Translations under genes and position numbers: made by a program
Notes under the pieces: model-generated
What the model saw: only the letters and a program-made list of their open reading frames with translations
The model's database searches: none
Told to the model about the DNA's origin: nothing
Shown here: positions 44,092 to 55,700 of the stretch, piece after piece
How positions within the stretch are numbered: the stretch's first letter is position 1
How the letters are laid out: each line of letters begins with the position of its first letter
Assembly (NCBI RefSeq): GCF_000150275.1
Contig: NW_002060944.1
Location: 5,679,102 to 5,743,101 of the forward strand
From: Trichoplax adhaerens
Taxonomy: Eukaryota > Placozoa > Uniplacotomia > Trichoplacea > Trichoplacidae
DNA length: 64,000 bases
Direction: 5' to 3'

Positions 44092-47000
44092 ATGGCCCCT
44101 TTAAGAGCATTTGCCATTGAATGGAATGTAGCCAGTGATGACTTTGTTTGTGCAGGCTTCACTGGTTTCATCGTTCACCTCATTGGGTTAGTAACATGAA
44201 GACAAATGGCAATTGGAGCGGTCTAAACAGCTAGTTCCATAAAGAAGTTCTATAAAACTACTGAGTCTTATTTGCCTATACTGATATTAACATTAGTAGT
44301 GCTCTGGCACCTTTTTTTAAATAGCAATCATAAAATAAATCATCCTTCTTCGTTTGTAATATTAGGAAAAATTCTAAGTTACTAGGTTAAATAATTCACA
44401 TTCATACCTTAAGGTAGTATTAGGTCGTATAGTAATTGAAGTAAAAAGCTGATAAAAGTATTTACGTAGAAATAAGCTAAGAGATTAATATAGTTATAAT
44501 TATTGCCTTTCATTCTATTACTACAGTATTATAAACTTTGTTATCTTCTTACTTTAGGATCATCCTGTTAGCTATAGGATACTCTTTCTATCAACGAGTT
44601 TTTGCTACCTGCTCATGCTGCATAATTCTACAAATATTCTTGATTGGGATGCTGATTATTACCTCATGGCTAGCTATAGCTGATTTTGGAATCGGTTGGG
44701 TCAGCAGTCAAGGTAGCATCTCTTCCCCTGGGTTGAGGCGTTATTTACCATATTGGTTGTACTTTAGAGCCTTATTAACCATACCTGAAGTAATATGGGT
44801 CAGCCTTGGTACCTATTGGGCGTTCTATCCTAATAGTAGTCCTTGCTTACAGCTAGAAAGCGATTTATTAAAGATTGCTGTCATTGTGGAATGGTGTCTT
44901 ATTACGTTAATTATCCTTATGTTGCCTTGCGCAATCTGTCCTCCAGCACGTTCTAAGCCCAATCAGCTATCAGGTTCACCACTTTGCTAAAATGATGTTC
45001 GCTGATGCTTAATTTATTTTAATTTAGTTTGCAATTATGATAATTTTAAATCTTTATCCAATTAGGTGATCAAGCTCGTCGTGCATTGAAAAGATTATTT
45101 CGTTGTCTCTTCTGTTATCGTGATTTAGACAATCATCCATCATCAAATCGTCAATGTCTCTGCTGTTTACCATTGCTATGTATATCTTGTTTACCCAATT
45201 ATTGTCAATGCGATCAATCTGATGGAAGCGAGGATGGAATTTATGCCGCTATGAGCGAAGTCCTTACTTCTATTTTCTATGATATGAACACGGCTCCAAG
45301 TGATATTGCAGCAGGCTTAGTCTTAGTTAATAGGCAGCAAAAGAAAGACCGATTGCGACATGAAGTTCAGGTACAGTGATTTCAAAATTAGATTATGGTA
45401 TTAACTACGAGTACAGTTGATTACGTCAGCTTAGAACTTCTGGACTTGCTTTTCGTCGAAGTTCTAGCTACTGAAATCGCATTAATATTGTACATTTCTT
45501 TGCGTATTACTTCAATATATTCTTCATAAATTAGTTTAATTGGCTAGAAACCAAATTGCTAGTTGTTAAAAGTATACCTCGGCGGCGCAATACTGAATCA
45601 AACGCTTTACTGCTATATATTTATAATAATATATCGGCATTTTATACGTCCGTAAATTCAGTTCAAATGTGAGACGTGTAGTATATCCAATATATCCCTT
45701 TATATCTCATCTTCAAGCACCGTTGCATATCGCAGCCAAATTTGTAGTTGTAACTACTACAAGGAAATCTGGTTAATATTTAATTATCTAGGAGCCGAAC
45801 AGCGTACTACAAGAAACGATGCTAGTATAAGTGCATGTAGTATGGATCAGATTTACATATTGAGGATGCTTCTTCTCATCGTTTACGCCCACATTGATCA
45901 CAGGGGATGGACACAGATTGGGATATTTTTACTTGCCTACTTACTAATTTATAGCTAGTGGTATCCGCACTAATACTCTACGATCGGTTTACTACACCGC
46001 AACGAATTAAGTCATTAGTAATGCATCTAAAATCTTTGATTTTTCCAATATTTAGGCGGCAACTATTACCAGAAACAATCGAAAAGCGTTAACAAAGTTT
46101 GATTATAACACATACGTAAGACATTACACTGTCGCTATTTCAGCGAAATATGAATGTTACATACGTATATAAATAACACTAACCTTAATTTTAAACTATA
46201 GGATGACCGTAAAGTCTTAAACGATTTATGTTATTATTATGATTACACGACTGCAATTTATGGCTGGCCATTATACCTACTAAAAAATTCGATATGCCAT
46301 CACGGAGCTATATGCTCTCTTTGTCGGTAAGCTTATTGCACTATTTACTGAGTTATAATTTGAAGTTAACATTAATTTCCTCTGTCGAAGTATTTAATTA
46401 CTTACGCATCAAAATGGTGTTATTTCCTTTCCGAAATATATAAATATCTTAAACGAACTGGTTAATAAAATCTATCTAATGTATTTATTTACGATCACCG
46501 TAATAACCATTATTTTCTAGGTCATGTTGTTTTGAAAGGTCACCCTCACAAGAAACTATAATTATAGAGGATAATTCTTGCCACTGCAATCAAACGGCCG
46601 TAAGAGGATTAATTCAGCAAAAAGCATACGAAGTGCTTTATGCCAGCTACAGGAACAAAGTAAGATGTCTTACGAAAATATGTTGTAGTGCACTATACTC
46701 TACTTATAGATTGCAGTAGTACATAGTGACCTCCCTGTTGCTTTTAAAAACTGCTATACATCCATTGCTGCGTTACAACGATAAAAATCACATATACCTC
46801 CGGAGTAATTAGTTGTTCTGTTCGTTTCCTTTTCTTCATTATTTGCACAGTATGCAATTCGTAGTAACTATTAGACAAACGATTAACTTATTAATAGACA
46901 TAAAAGATTATCCATATCATTAGCTATCAATTAGTTCGTTAAATTAACTATTGGTTGATAAAACGAAAATTGGGCATCATTTTTACTAACTATAAGCCCC

Positions 47001-49641
47001 TCCTCTTCAGAAGCCGATTGTTACTCCGGCAGCAAAGAATATACATTTTTTAATTTTTACATATTCGTGGGTCACTGTATAATAGTTAGTGCATTCCACT
47101 ACATGAGAATTTCGAATCTCAAGCAGCTCTCTCTCAGACGTATTAATAAAAATTAAAAACTATTAATGTTAACGGATCAAGCAGAATACTTCAGCAAAGT
47201 TTATATTATTGTACACTTTACCATTTCATATGTACATAACTGCTGATAAGTATTCTAAACAATATAAAGTTTAATCAAACTTTCACCTTTCCAGCTATAT
47301 GAAACGCCTTTTTTACTTGCTGTTGATCATTCTCGTAAATCGGTAGTTGTATCCATTCGTGGTACATTGTCATTGATTGATCTAGCTGCTGATATGATTG
47401 CTACACCAACAAAGCTCTTGGTTGACGGTGTAGAAGATGCTTATACACACCAGGTATGGAAGACTTTATTCAGTGTTAAGAGTAACGAAAAAACTGAAGT
47501 CAAATTATGGATTCTAAATATGCTTAATCCTAAAATCTAAATACGAAAATATCTGCCTACATACGTATAATTGATTGATTATTTAAATTTGGGTAGGGAA
47601 TTACTAAGTGTGCTGAAAATATCAAGCAGAAGTTAGATGAAAACAATCTACTAGCAATCGTTATGAAACAGCATTCTGTAAGTGATTATAGATATGTAGT
47701 AATGTATACAACTAGACTATATAATTAAGTTTATTAATTTGGAAACCCACCTTTAGTAGAAACTATCATATTGAAGTGATAAGGTATTTAGCTTTACAAG
47801 TTATGCACTTCACATATTTTACGCACCTATAAACACTGTATCAAGCATACAAACATCCTAATACTTAATAGTTGGCAATGACTTCAGTGATAGAAGTACC
47901 TTTGAAAGTTAATCATTTAACCGTAAATGTAATCGACTAGTGATCTATATACATGAACCATTTATGTCATTCTTATCCGTAGAGTAATATAAAATAGCCT
48001 TCGTAGTAATAAGAAATCATAGCCGAAAGCTGAACCAAAACTTGTGATTATCTAATTAATTCAATTTCACCTGAAATTGCTAAAATATTATTATCGTTTG
48101 GTAACTATAAAAATTTGTAATTACAGAGCTACCGACTTATTATTACTGGACATTCATTGGGTGCTGGTACAGCTGCTATTCTATCAATTCTTCTTCGACG
48201 TGATTATCCTAAATTGTTATGTTACGCATATTCTCCACCTGGCGGCCTTGTGAGGTGGGTACTATATTTACGATGATTCTTTATTACCATAAGCGACATA
48301 TAAAAATTAAGCTATTAACGGCTTTATTGCTAACTGAAATCATTAATTACCTAGCTCGTCACTTCGTACATATACGGAAGGGTTTATCATATCTATGGTT
48401 GTCGGCTACGACGTTATTCCAAGGTACGAAGATAAGTTATAGTACATGAGTACGCCACTTAATTATACAATCATTGCTTATTAATCACTGTAATTTATTA
48501 CCTCGTAAATTTTTGCATTGTTTAGATTGAGCAGACAGAACCTTCGTAAGTTACGCCATGAAATATTAACACAGCTTCAAGATTGTCCTTTACCAAAGGT
48601 AATTTTTAATATTTCGCACTTTTGAGTTGAAAGCGCTCGGTACTAATAATTATTAATAAGTGATAGCTTAATATACTGAGTTAGGCTTTTCTAAACGATA
48701 ATTCCTTTTTGTTACACCCAATTACGGCATGCGTTAAAGCACTAAATTATTAAATTTTGTCCATTTAGATGCAACGTAATCTCATTATTAATTTTAGTTC
48801 ATATTAATTAATTTAGTATAAAATTCTGTCTACCAGTCGCTGCTGCTGCTGTTGCTGTTGCGCACAGTTTACACTGGGCTGTTTATTGAATTGTACGGAA
48901 GCTGATCTCGAGAACGGGCAACCACCTGTTGATCCATGTAAAATATAAAATAGTATTTGATTTAGTGTAACAGCTATTTCATGTTATCAAAACATTGCAA
49001 GTATTGATATCTGTCGTTCAATTATAGATACATTATCGGATTCGGATATTATTGAACTTTTTCCGCCTGGAAAGATCGCGTACCTTACCGATAACCGGCA
49101 CTTTAAGTAAGAGCATGCCACCTGATACGATGCTTCTATGAGAACTGTTACTAATAATTAATGATTACCTAAGAGTAGATTGTTGTAAATTATGCATTTG
49201 TTTTATCTGCCTGCAATGTACTTAAAAATTAGCTAGTAGTTTAAATTTTATATCGAAATATTCGAGCATCGTAGATATTGGATTCTCTTACAATAACATT
49301 TTATTAAAGGTAGCTAATAGTCATCTCGATGCCAAATACAAGCTGTATATAAGATAATCACTTCTACTCAGTTTTAGTAGATATGAAATAGATATGAAAA
49401 AACATATTTTTTTACTGCTTGCATAAAGAACACTTACAATTCTTCGTCGCATTTTATTGATCATAGTACTACAGAAGAAACTGGGCACACAGCTTATTGG
49501 AGTGATCATCTTGTCTTTGATAAAATTTTAATGGCTGGGGCCATGATGTCCGATCATCGGCCACTTCAAGTCGGTAAAGCTTTAAATGATATTTCCGATA
49601 TGTTATCACAATGCCAGGTTAAATTGGTTACCACTGTTTAA
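44092..49641 (+). CDS. DAGL: Diacylglycerol lipase, paralogue B
   Basis: sn-1-specific diacylglycerol lipase on the opposite strand to paralogues A and C. Exons: 44092-44186, 44558-44973, 45066-45370, 46056-46115, 46202-46326, 46521-46659, 47295-47453, 47597-47677, 48127-48254, 48355-48423, 48526-48598, 48817-48937, 49028-49106, 49467-49641; 2025 nt, 674 aa, all in phase. The first exon is exactly 95 nt, as in A and C, but its product is the most divergent ([19 protein letters not shown]). Four membrane helices lie in exon 2. An extra cytoplasmic Cys-rich segment ([19 protein letters not shown]) is in exon 3. Predicted triad: Ser470 in GHSLGAG, Asp522 in GYDVIPR, His647 in MMSDHR. A run of seven Cys starts the loop before the catalytic His. 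That loop is about 22 residues shorter than in A and C and is split by an extra intron. The ATG was chosen by alignment of exon 1 with the paralogues. Confidence 0.92.
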
Positions 49642-51924
49642 TTTTTTTATTTCACGGTCTTCCATCACAGTTTTATTGATATCCTACAATTATGATCTCT
49701 TCTGACTTAAATTTTACTATGATATATGATCTAATTTCTTCAAAATTTAAGTATCTCACTGGAAGTATAAAATTACAAGAGCCATATATGTTAAACAGAA
49801 ATAATTTTTTGTCCTATACGTATTTTTATATGACGTTGCCACTCTTGAAAAAATTATATAACAAACTCTTTTCTAACAATCATGGTACAACATCATCATT
49901 TCTCGCCCGACTTATAAATCACAACTACATTTGACTCTTTGCTTTAGTTAAAATTTATATTGTTTAGGTTCACTATTTGCTGCCGGTAATTTACTGCTTG
50001 CATTGGAAACAAATTATCTACACGTATAGGATCCGAAATGAAGATTAAAGTTAATCTGTGATACATTTTCAAAACACAATTCTGCCTTAATAATAGGCTA
50101 TATATATATATGATTTTATTATAACCTTCGAATAGCTATTTAAATCTCTTTGTATTACCTTGATTTAAAAATTAAATGCCATGCCAATAAATATTAATGT
50201 CATAACACTAATCTGCTAATCTATGCTTCTACAAGCAAACTCATATTGATCAGAAGTTGGAAAACTTGGCTTAGATCAGTAGAATCCGAAGGCATTGGAA
50301 CAATTGTGTGTACCTGCATTTAAGAGATTAAATACATACTCAATATGCCCTTTACTTAACATCCTTTGATTATACCTTCAATAGATTTAACTCTCTAAAG
50401 TAATTTCCCTTGATAGCGGTGAAAATTCCATTTACGGTATACATTGGGACAATTAGGAGTTTAATTAAGCAGGAGAAACCTATTTTACGAATTGTAAAAT
50501 GCTAGCGCGCAATATAATCACAATTTACGCTTGAGATGAGTTCTCGTATACATACCGTAGTGTAGACGAAATAAAATTTTGAATGAAACAGGCCCTATGG
50601 CTAGACATACACAGTACAAAATTCCGACTACAAAATATCAATTAACACAAAAAGTTGCTACCGAAACTAATTACGAAAAGATGACGTACTTTGCAATATA
50701 TGATACTGCAAATAGTTACCGAAGATAATTACAGCTTTTAAAAACGTCCAAAAATATAGCATTAAGGAAAATTAGGCTACACTATGCCCAAGCTTTTCTC
50801 CAATTGGTCAGCAGTGGGATTTATCTTTGTTAGGCGTACAAGTTCTATAACTTCAAAGATACGAAGATATTGAATTGACTTTTCATTAACGAAATGATAT
50901 ATTGTAAGTGATCCTCATATAAGTAAATCTAATGAATGATCGCCTCAAAATCACTTATAGGTAAAATGACTAAAATTAAAATTAAAATCATGTACTAAAC
51001 CTTACTTGTAACGACTAGTAAATAATCTTTTCAAATACAGTAAACCGATGCAAGCTGATAATAAGCTTTTGACCTTTAGCATAATTATAATAGATTGTAA
51101 AGCGATCTTAATAAGAAAAGTCTTAATAAATAATTAATTTTAAGATCATGCAGGTCCTAAAATAGATCAAGATTAAGTTAAACTTATTTATCAAATATCT
51201 CATACGAATGGGATGATAGTTCAAGTTTTTCAAGAATTGAAACTAAATGCATACCCTCATATGCAAAGATCTGTCTGCGCCTTATGATTTATTACAGTTC
51301 TACGCCTATCATACCCGAAAATAATTAGTATAATTATTTTCGTTTAAAAATTATGAATCTTAGTACAGTCTATCTGTCATTTACTTCGGGATCGCCCTTA
51401 TTTTGAATCAAGAATTGTAGTATAGATGGACCGCTTCAATTTCCTTAACGAGGTCTCTTCGATTTAATTATTATAAATTAGTGTAATTCATTAATAGCGA
51501 GTGCACTTTAAGCAAATTAGATGGTTTTACCGTGATAGCTTTCTTACAATTCGTTATTAAGTAGTAATCAATCGTTAGTGGTTTGATTTCTAACGCCTGA
51601 AGATAATACAATTTGAACAAGAAATTGCTTCTTTTGATACCGGCAGTTTAAATAATTAGTCCATGTAAAGAATTTTATACATTGAACGTTATTCTTCTCG
51701 AAATTCGCTACAAGTTATTAAAACATGCATGCTTTTTTAAACGGAAATAAAAATCACAATCATCGGATAGTAATTCCACTAATATACAGAAGTCAGATAC
51801 AAGATGATTAATAATGATCAGTTACGAAATTGATATGAATTAAAATTAAAATTATGTCTTTGAATTGCAATATATTAGCGTAAACGACTATTTCGATGTT
51901 TCTATTTTATCACATTGACTACAA
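49642..51924. other. Convergent gap between DAGL-B and DAGL-C, proximal part
   Basis: AT-rich sequence after the stop of paralogue B, presumably including its 3' UTR. An 80-codon forward frame (49692-49934) is low-complexity, Leu/Tyr/Asn-rich, and lacks family similarity. A TATATATATATATG stretch is near 50100. I see no exon-like blocks upstream of the relic at 51925. Confidence 0.5.
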
Positions 51925-52115
51925 CACATCAGAAAAAATATTGACGTATTGTCTATTAGTATGATCATCATTCTTGTTACTTCGATAAAATTTTAATGGC
52001 AGATGCTACGACAGATATTATTTCGTTCAAGTGAATTAGCCTTTAAATTGTATTTTTAAGATGTTATTTTCCATATCGAGTAATCGATTGGTTACTGTTT
52101 AATTATTCAATTTCT
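51925..52115 (+). pseudogene. Decayed copy of the last DAGL-B exon
   Basis: This stretch aligns by eye with the last exon of paralogue B (49467-49641). It has an exact 17-nt match, GATAAAATTTTAATGGC, at 51984-52000 (B: 49519-49535). It also has a near match around the stop codon, ATTGGTTACTGTTTAATT at 52087-52104 (B: about 49624-49643), with almost the same spacing (103 versus 105 nt). TGATCATC also precedes both. In the frame of B the copy runs into TGA within about a dozen codons after the match and has lost the SDH catalytic-His motif, so it is not a functional exon. I found no matching remains of the other exons. Confidence 0.75.
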
Positions 52116-52792
52116 TAATATGCTTATATAATACTTTGATGTCGAGATAATAATACCATACTTTATAGTCTAATAATTTGTTTTATTATGACAAGTAATA
52201 TAAATTCTTAAAAAATAAACTTTAGATATCTAGTTGAAATATGCATATTTTTACAGTCATACAAACTGTACAGAACTAATTTTTACCGTTTGAGGATTTT
52301 TACACGATACTATCATATTTGAAAATAAATATCACTGTAACAATTTTTCGGTAAAGTTTGGTATTATTTTCATCTAAATTATAAAATATAACAAAACTGG
52401 CTATAACACACGGTGATGCTAAGTGCAAATTAACATTATTTAGTTTCACTAATTGCTGCAGTTATTTCAAATTATTCACATGTACATGATCAGAAAATTA
52501 AAATCAATCTTAATTTGCGATTTGTTTCTAGTTGAGTATAATTTTTTGTTATAGTTATATACTATAACAAATTTATAAAAAGTCTTCAAATAATCATCGT
52601 AATTTCTGCTGATTACCATGGTTGTAAAATGTTATGCAACGCATTATAGTGTCAATCTGTTAATATAACTGTGTACTGTAGCGGTAGAGACTTTATTACA
52701 GTATGTTTTCTTTAATGATTATATTCATAGCTAATATTCTGGAAATTGATTCATGAATTGTAAATATCAACAAGCGATAAATTTCATTGGTT
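52116..52792. other. Downstream flank of DAGL-C
   Basis: AT-rich sequence 3' of the reverse-strand DAGL-C stop codon with no open frame or recognisable element. It probably carries the 3' UTR of paralogue C. Confidence 0.5.
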
Positions 52793-55700
52793 TTATATTG
52801 TAATCTCGGTATCAAAATTATGAGGGTACTGATCCATCAAGTGTAATAGTGCATCACAAATTCCATCAGGGAAGTGATCTCCAATCATACCACTTGTAAC
52901 AAGTAAAGCGTCAAATGCTGTAAAATCACTCCAAAATGCTTTATATGTTGGTTTCGAACCACATGATCTATTAATATACCATCAACATGAAATTAAACAA
53001 TTATTATGACAACTTTAATGAAGAACTTTGCATTGCACATAAGCTACTCATGCACTTGCCATGGGATTGTTGATAATTACTAAGTTACTTACGTAAGGAT
53101 TATGCAATAAACATAGTAATGTTACTATAAAGAAATAGACGAATGTACAGTAGCTCATACTGTACCTCGATGGCTGATCTTCCAAAACGTGGACTATTCG
53201 ACCAGGAAGAAATAAATCGATATCTGTTACATTACGGATAGCACCAAAAGAGCCAGAACCCACTCTAGCAGCTGTTAAAAGTGGTATAACCTCCTCTACT
53301 GTACTGTTACCACTATCATTTTCGTTATCACTGTTAATTGTGACATTATCCAGATCGATATCATTTCCTATACAGCACTGGCAGCAAGTGGTAGCAAGAC
53401 AGCAGCAGCCTGTCATTAAAACTTGATACTGGTAAGCAAAATAAATAATAGGATCGGTAGATTAGCACCGCAAATTTTGTATCAATAGTTTTAAATTTTT
53501 AGAAATAGCACTGTCATGTTACGCTCATGTACGAAAATTTAGTGCACCTTGGGTCGTCTGCAGAATCGAATGCAGGCCATAATAGATGATCGCAATTTCA
53601 TTACATTTTGAAGACTTAATCTTAGCGAATAAAAATGCCGTACTGATAATTAAATTTTTACAAAAGCGATAATTTTAAAACACTATCAGTTCAATTACCT
53701 TGGAACTAAATCATTTCTATATATTGCTGAGGTTACCAATTTTTGACTGTATTTTGAAAGTGGTATGCTTTGGAATAAATTGATGATGATGTAATGTAAA
53801 TGAGTAAAGCAATTCATGATAAATTTTTTGAATTTTAAGTGTTAAATTTGAATTAACAGCGATATACTAACCTCATTAATCCACCTGGAGGTGAATATGC
53901 ATAACACGATAATTCCGGAAAAGTAGATTCTAGTAATATAGATAAAATAGCAGCAGCTCCTGCACCTAAGGAATGTCCAACGATAACTAACTTGAATCCC
54001 TAAAAGTTATACAACACCTTATCTTTAACCAACGGATAAATCACTGGATATTTTACAGTAGATCATAAAATCTTTAAAAATATTAAATAAAAAGATAAAA
54101 ATATTGTGATGAAAATACTTACACGATAATTATTCATAATAGATCCTAGACCTACTTCTTGCTCTAGAAGAATTTTAATCTTCCGAGCACTATTGCAGAT
54201 ACCCTATTATAATTTTGGGCCACACACAAATTTATAACATAACTGAATACCTATTACTATATTTATCTACACAATATTGTAAACCAACCGAGTGAGCATA
54301 AGCATCCTCTACACCATCGATGTTTATCTCTTCAGGCAAAGCACGTAAATCTGTTAACGCGTCATGTAACGATAACGTACCACGAATGCTGACAACAATC
54401 GATTTAGTGAACCGATCAATAGCCACGAAAAATGGAAGTTCATAATCCTGCCATAGATTTACGTATAGAATCAGTCTTAGTTACCATTAAAGGATATTAA
54501 TCTAGTACTTAAAAAATATCACTACAGCACACCGCCTAATTATACTGTTCAGTTCTTATTACTCATCTTGGATATACAGTATCCTTTAATTGTTACCTTA
54601 TCGATGTAGCGAGCGTACAAAATATCTTCTCTATTTAATTTGGTTGAGGCACGTATACTAGCATAGTTACAAGAGCAACAGTTGTCCCCAACAACTGGAA
54701 GATCATCTCTTGACTTTCGAATGCATGAGCAGCAGCTTTTATACAATTAATAAAAATAAGACATCTCATTAACTAATACGACGTAATCGTTTAGGATATT
54801 TGCTGTCATTGCACCATAATTAAATTATTGTTGGATTCAAAAATGTCAGTTCAGTAATTCAAAGAATAAACTAAAGTGTATGTTAGTTACCGATAATATT
54901 GGCACAACGAACATTGACTAGATATCATGTTATGATATACATAGAATGGCCAGCCATAAGCTGCTTTGGCATAATTCGCATAATGTGTTAAGTTCCATAA
55001 AGTCATTTGATCCTCCTACGAAGCCAAAAGGAATAAATACTGATATGAAATAAAGTACCATATAACATGGATCTGGAATAATCAGTTATACTTAATAAAG
55101 TAATAGCCGATTAGGGTTAGCCAATTCATTACTCTATACGAACATTATAACGAGCAACTACAAATGGCGTGTACGATTTCATTCAATCTTATCCAAATAG
55201 ACTAGTCTTATACCTTTCTACTCATATCAAATGGATTCATAACCAATTTATTATTTCTTGTTAAGCTGCCATTCTATATCAAATTGAAATTTTCAATATA
55301 ATTTATTCACCTTCAGCTATATTTTAATTTTAGCTGCTACGTCACTCATAATCTCTGTCTATTAATTTCTAACATTTGCTAACCTTGATTTCAGCCAAGA
55401 GTTGAGAATCTTCCTGTTGGCGATGAACTAGTACTAAGCCTGCCGCAATATCCGATGGAACTGTACCCATGTTGAGAAATACAGAAGCGAATAATGCACC
55501 AAGTTCACTATAAGCTTGCCCGTCAGTATCTGCTTGCGCGCAACAACAGACTATACGACAGCGCCTTTCCCATACACGCTGGGCCCTTTCAAGCTCCTCT
55601 TGTCCTATAATATAATCATGTGTATTTAGTTTCGGCTGTGATCAAATTCACGATTCTCTTAACAATCATTCACTAAATATTTGATGTTATTAATAGGATA

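Noticed and set aside
43950-44171. 73-codon reverse open frame starting [12 protein letters not shown]
   Set aside because: It is antisense to DAGL-B exon 1 (44092-44186), which has the right length (95 nt), phase and N-terminal motif. The reverse frame is a shadow of it.
49692-49934. 80-codon open frame after DAGL-B
   Set aside because: It starts after the DAGL-B stop, is low-complexity (Leu/Tyr/Asn) and has no lipase features.
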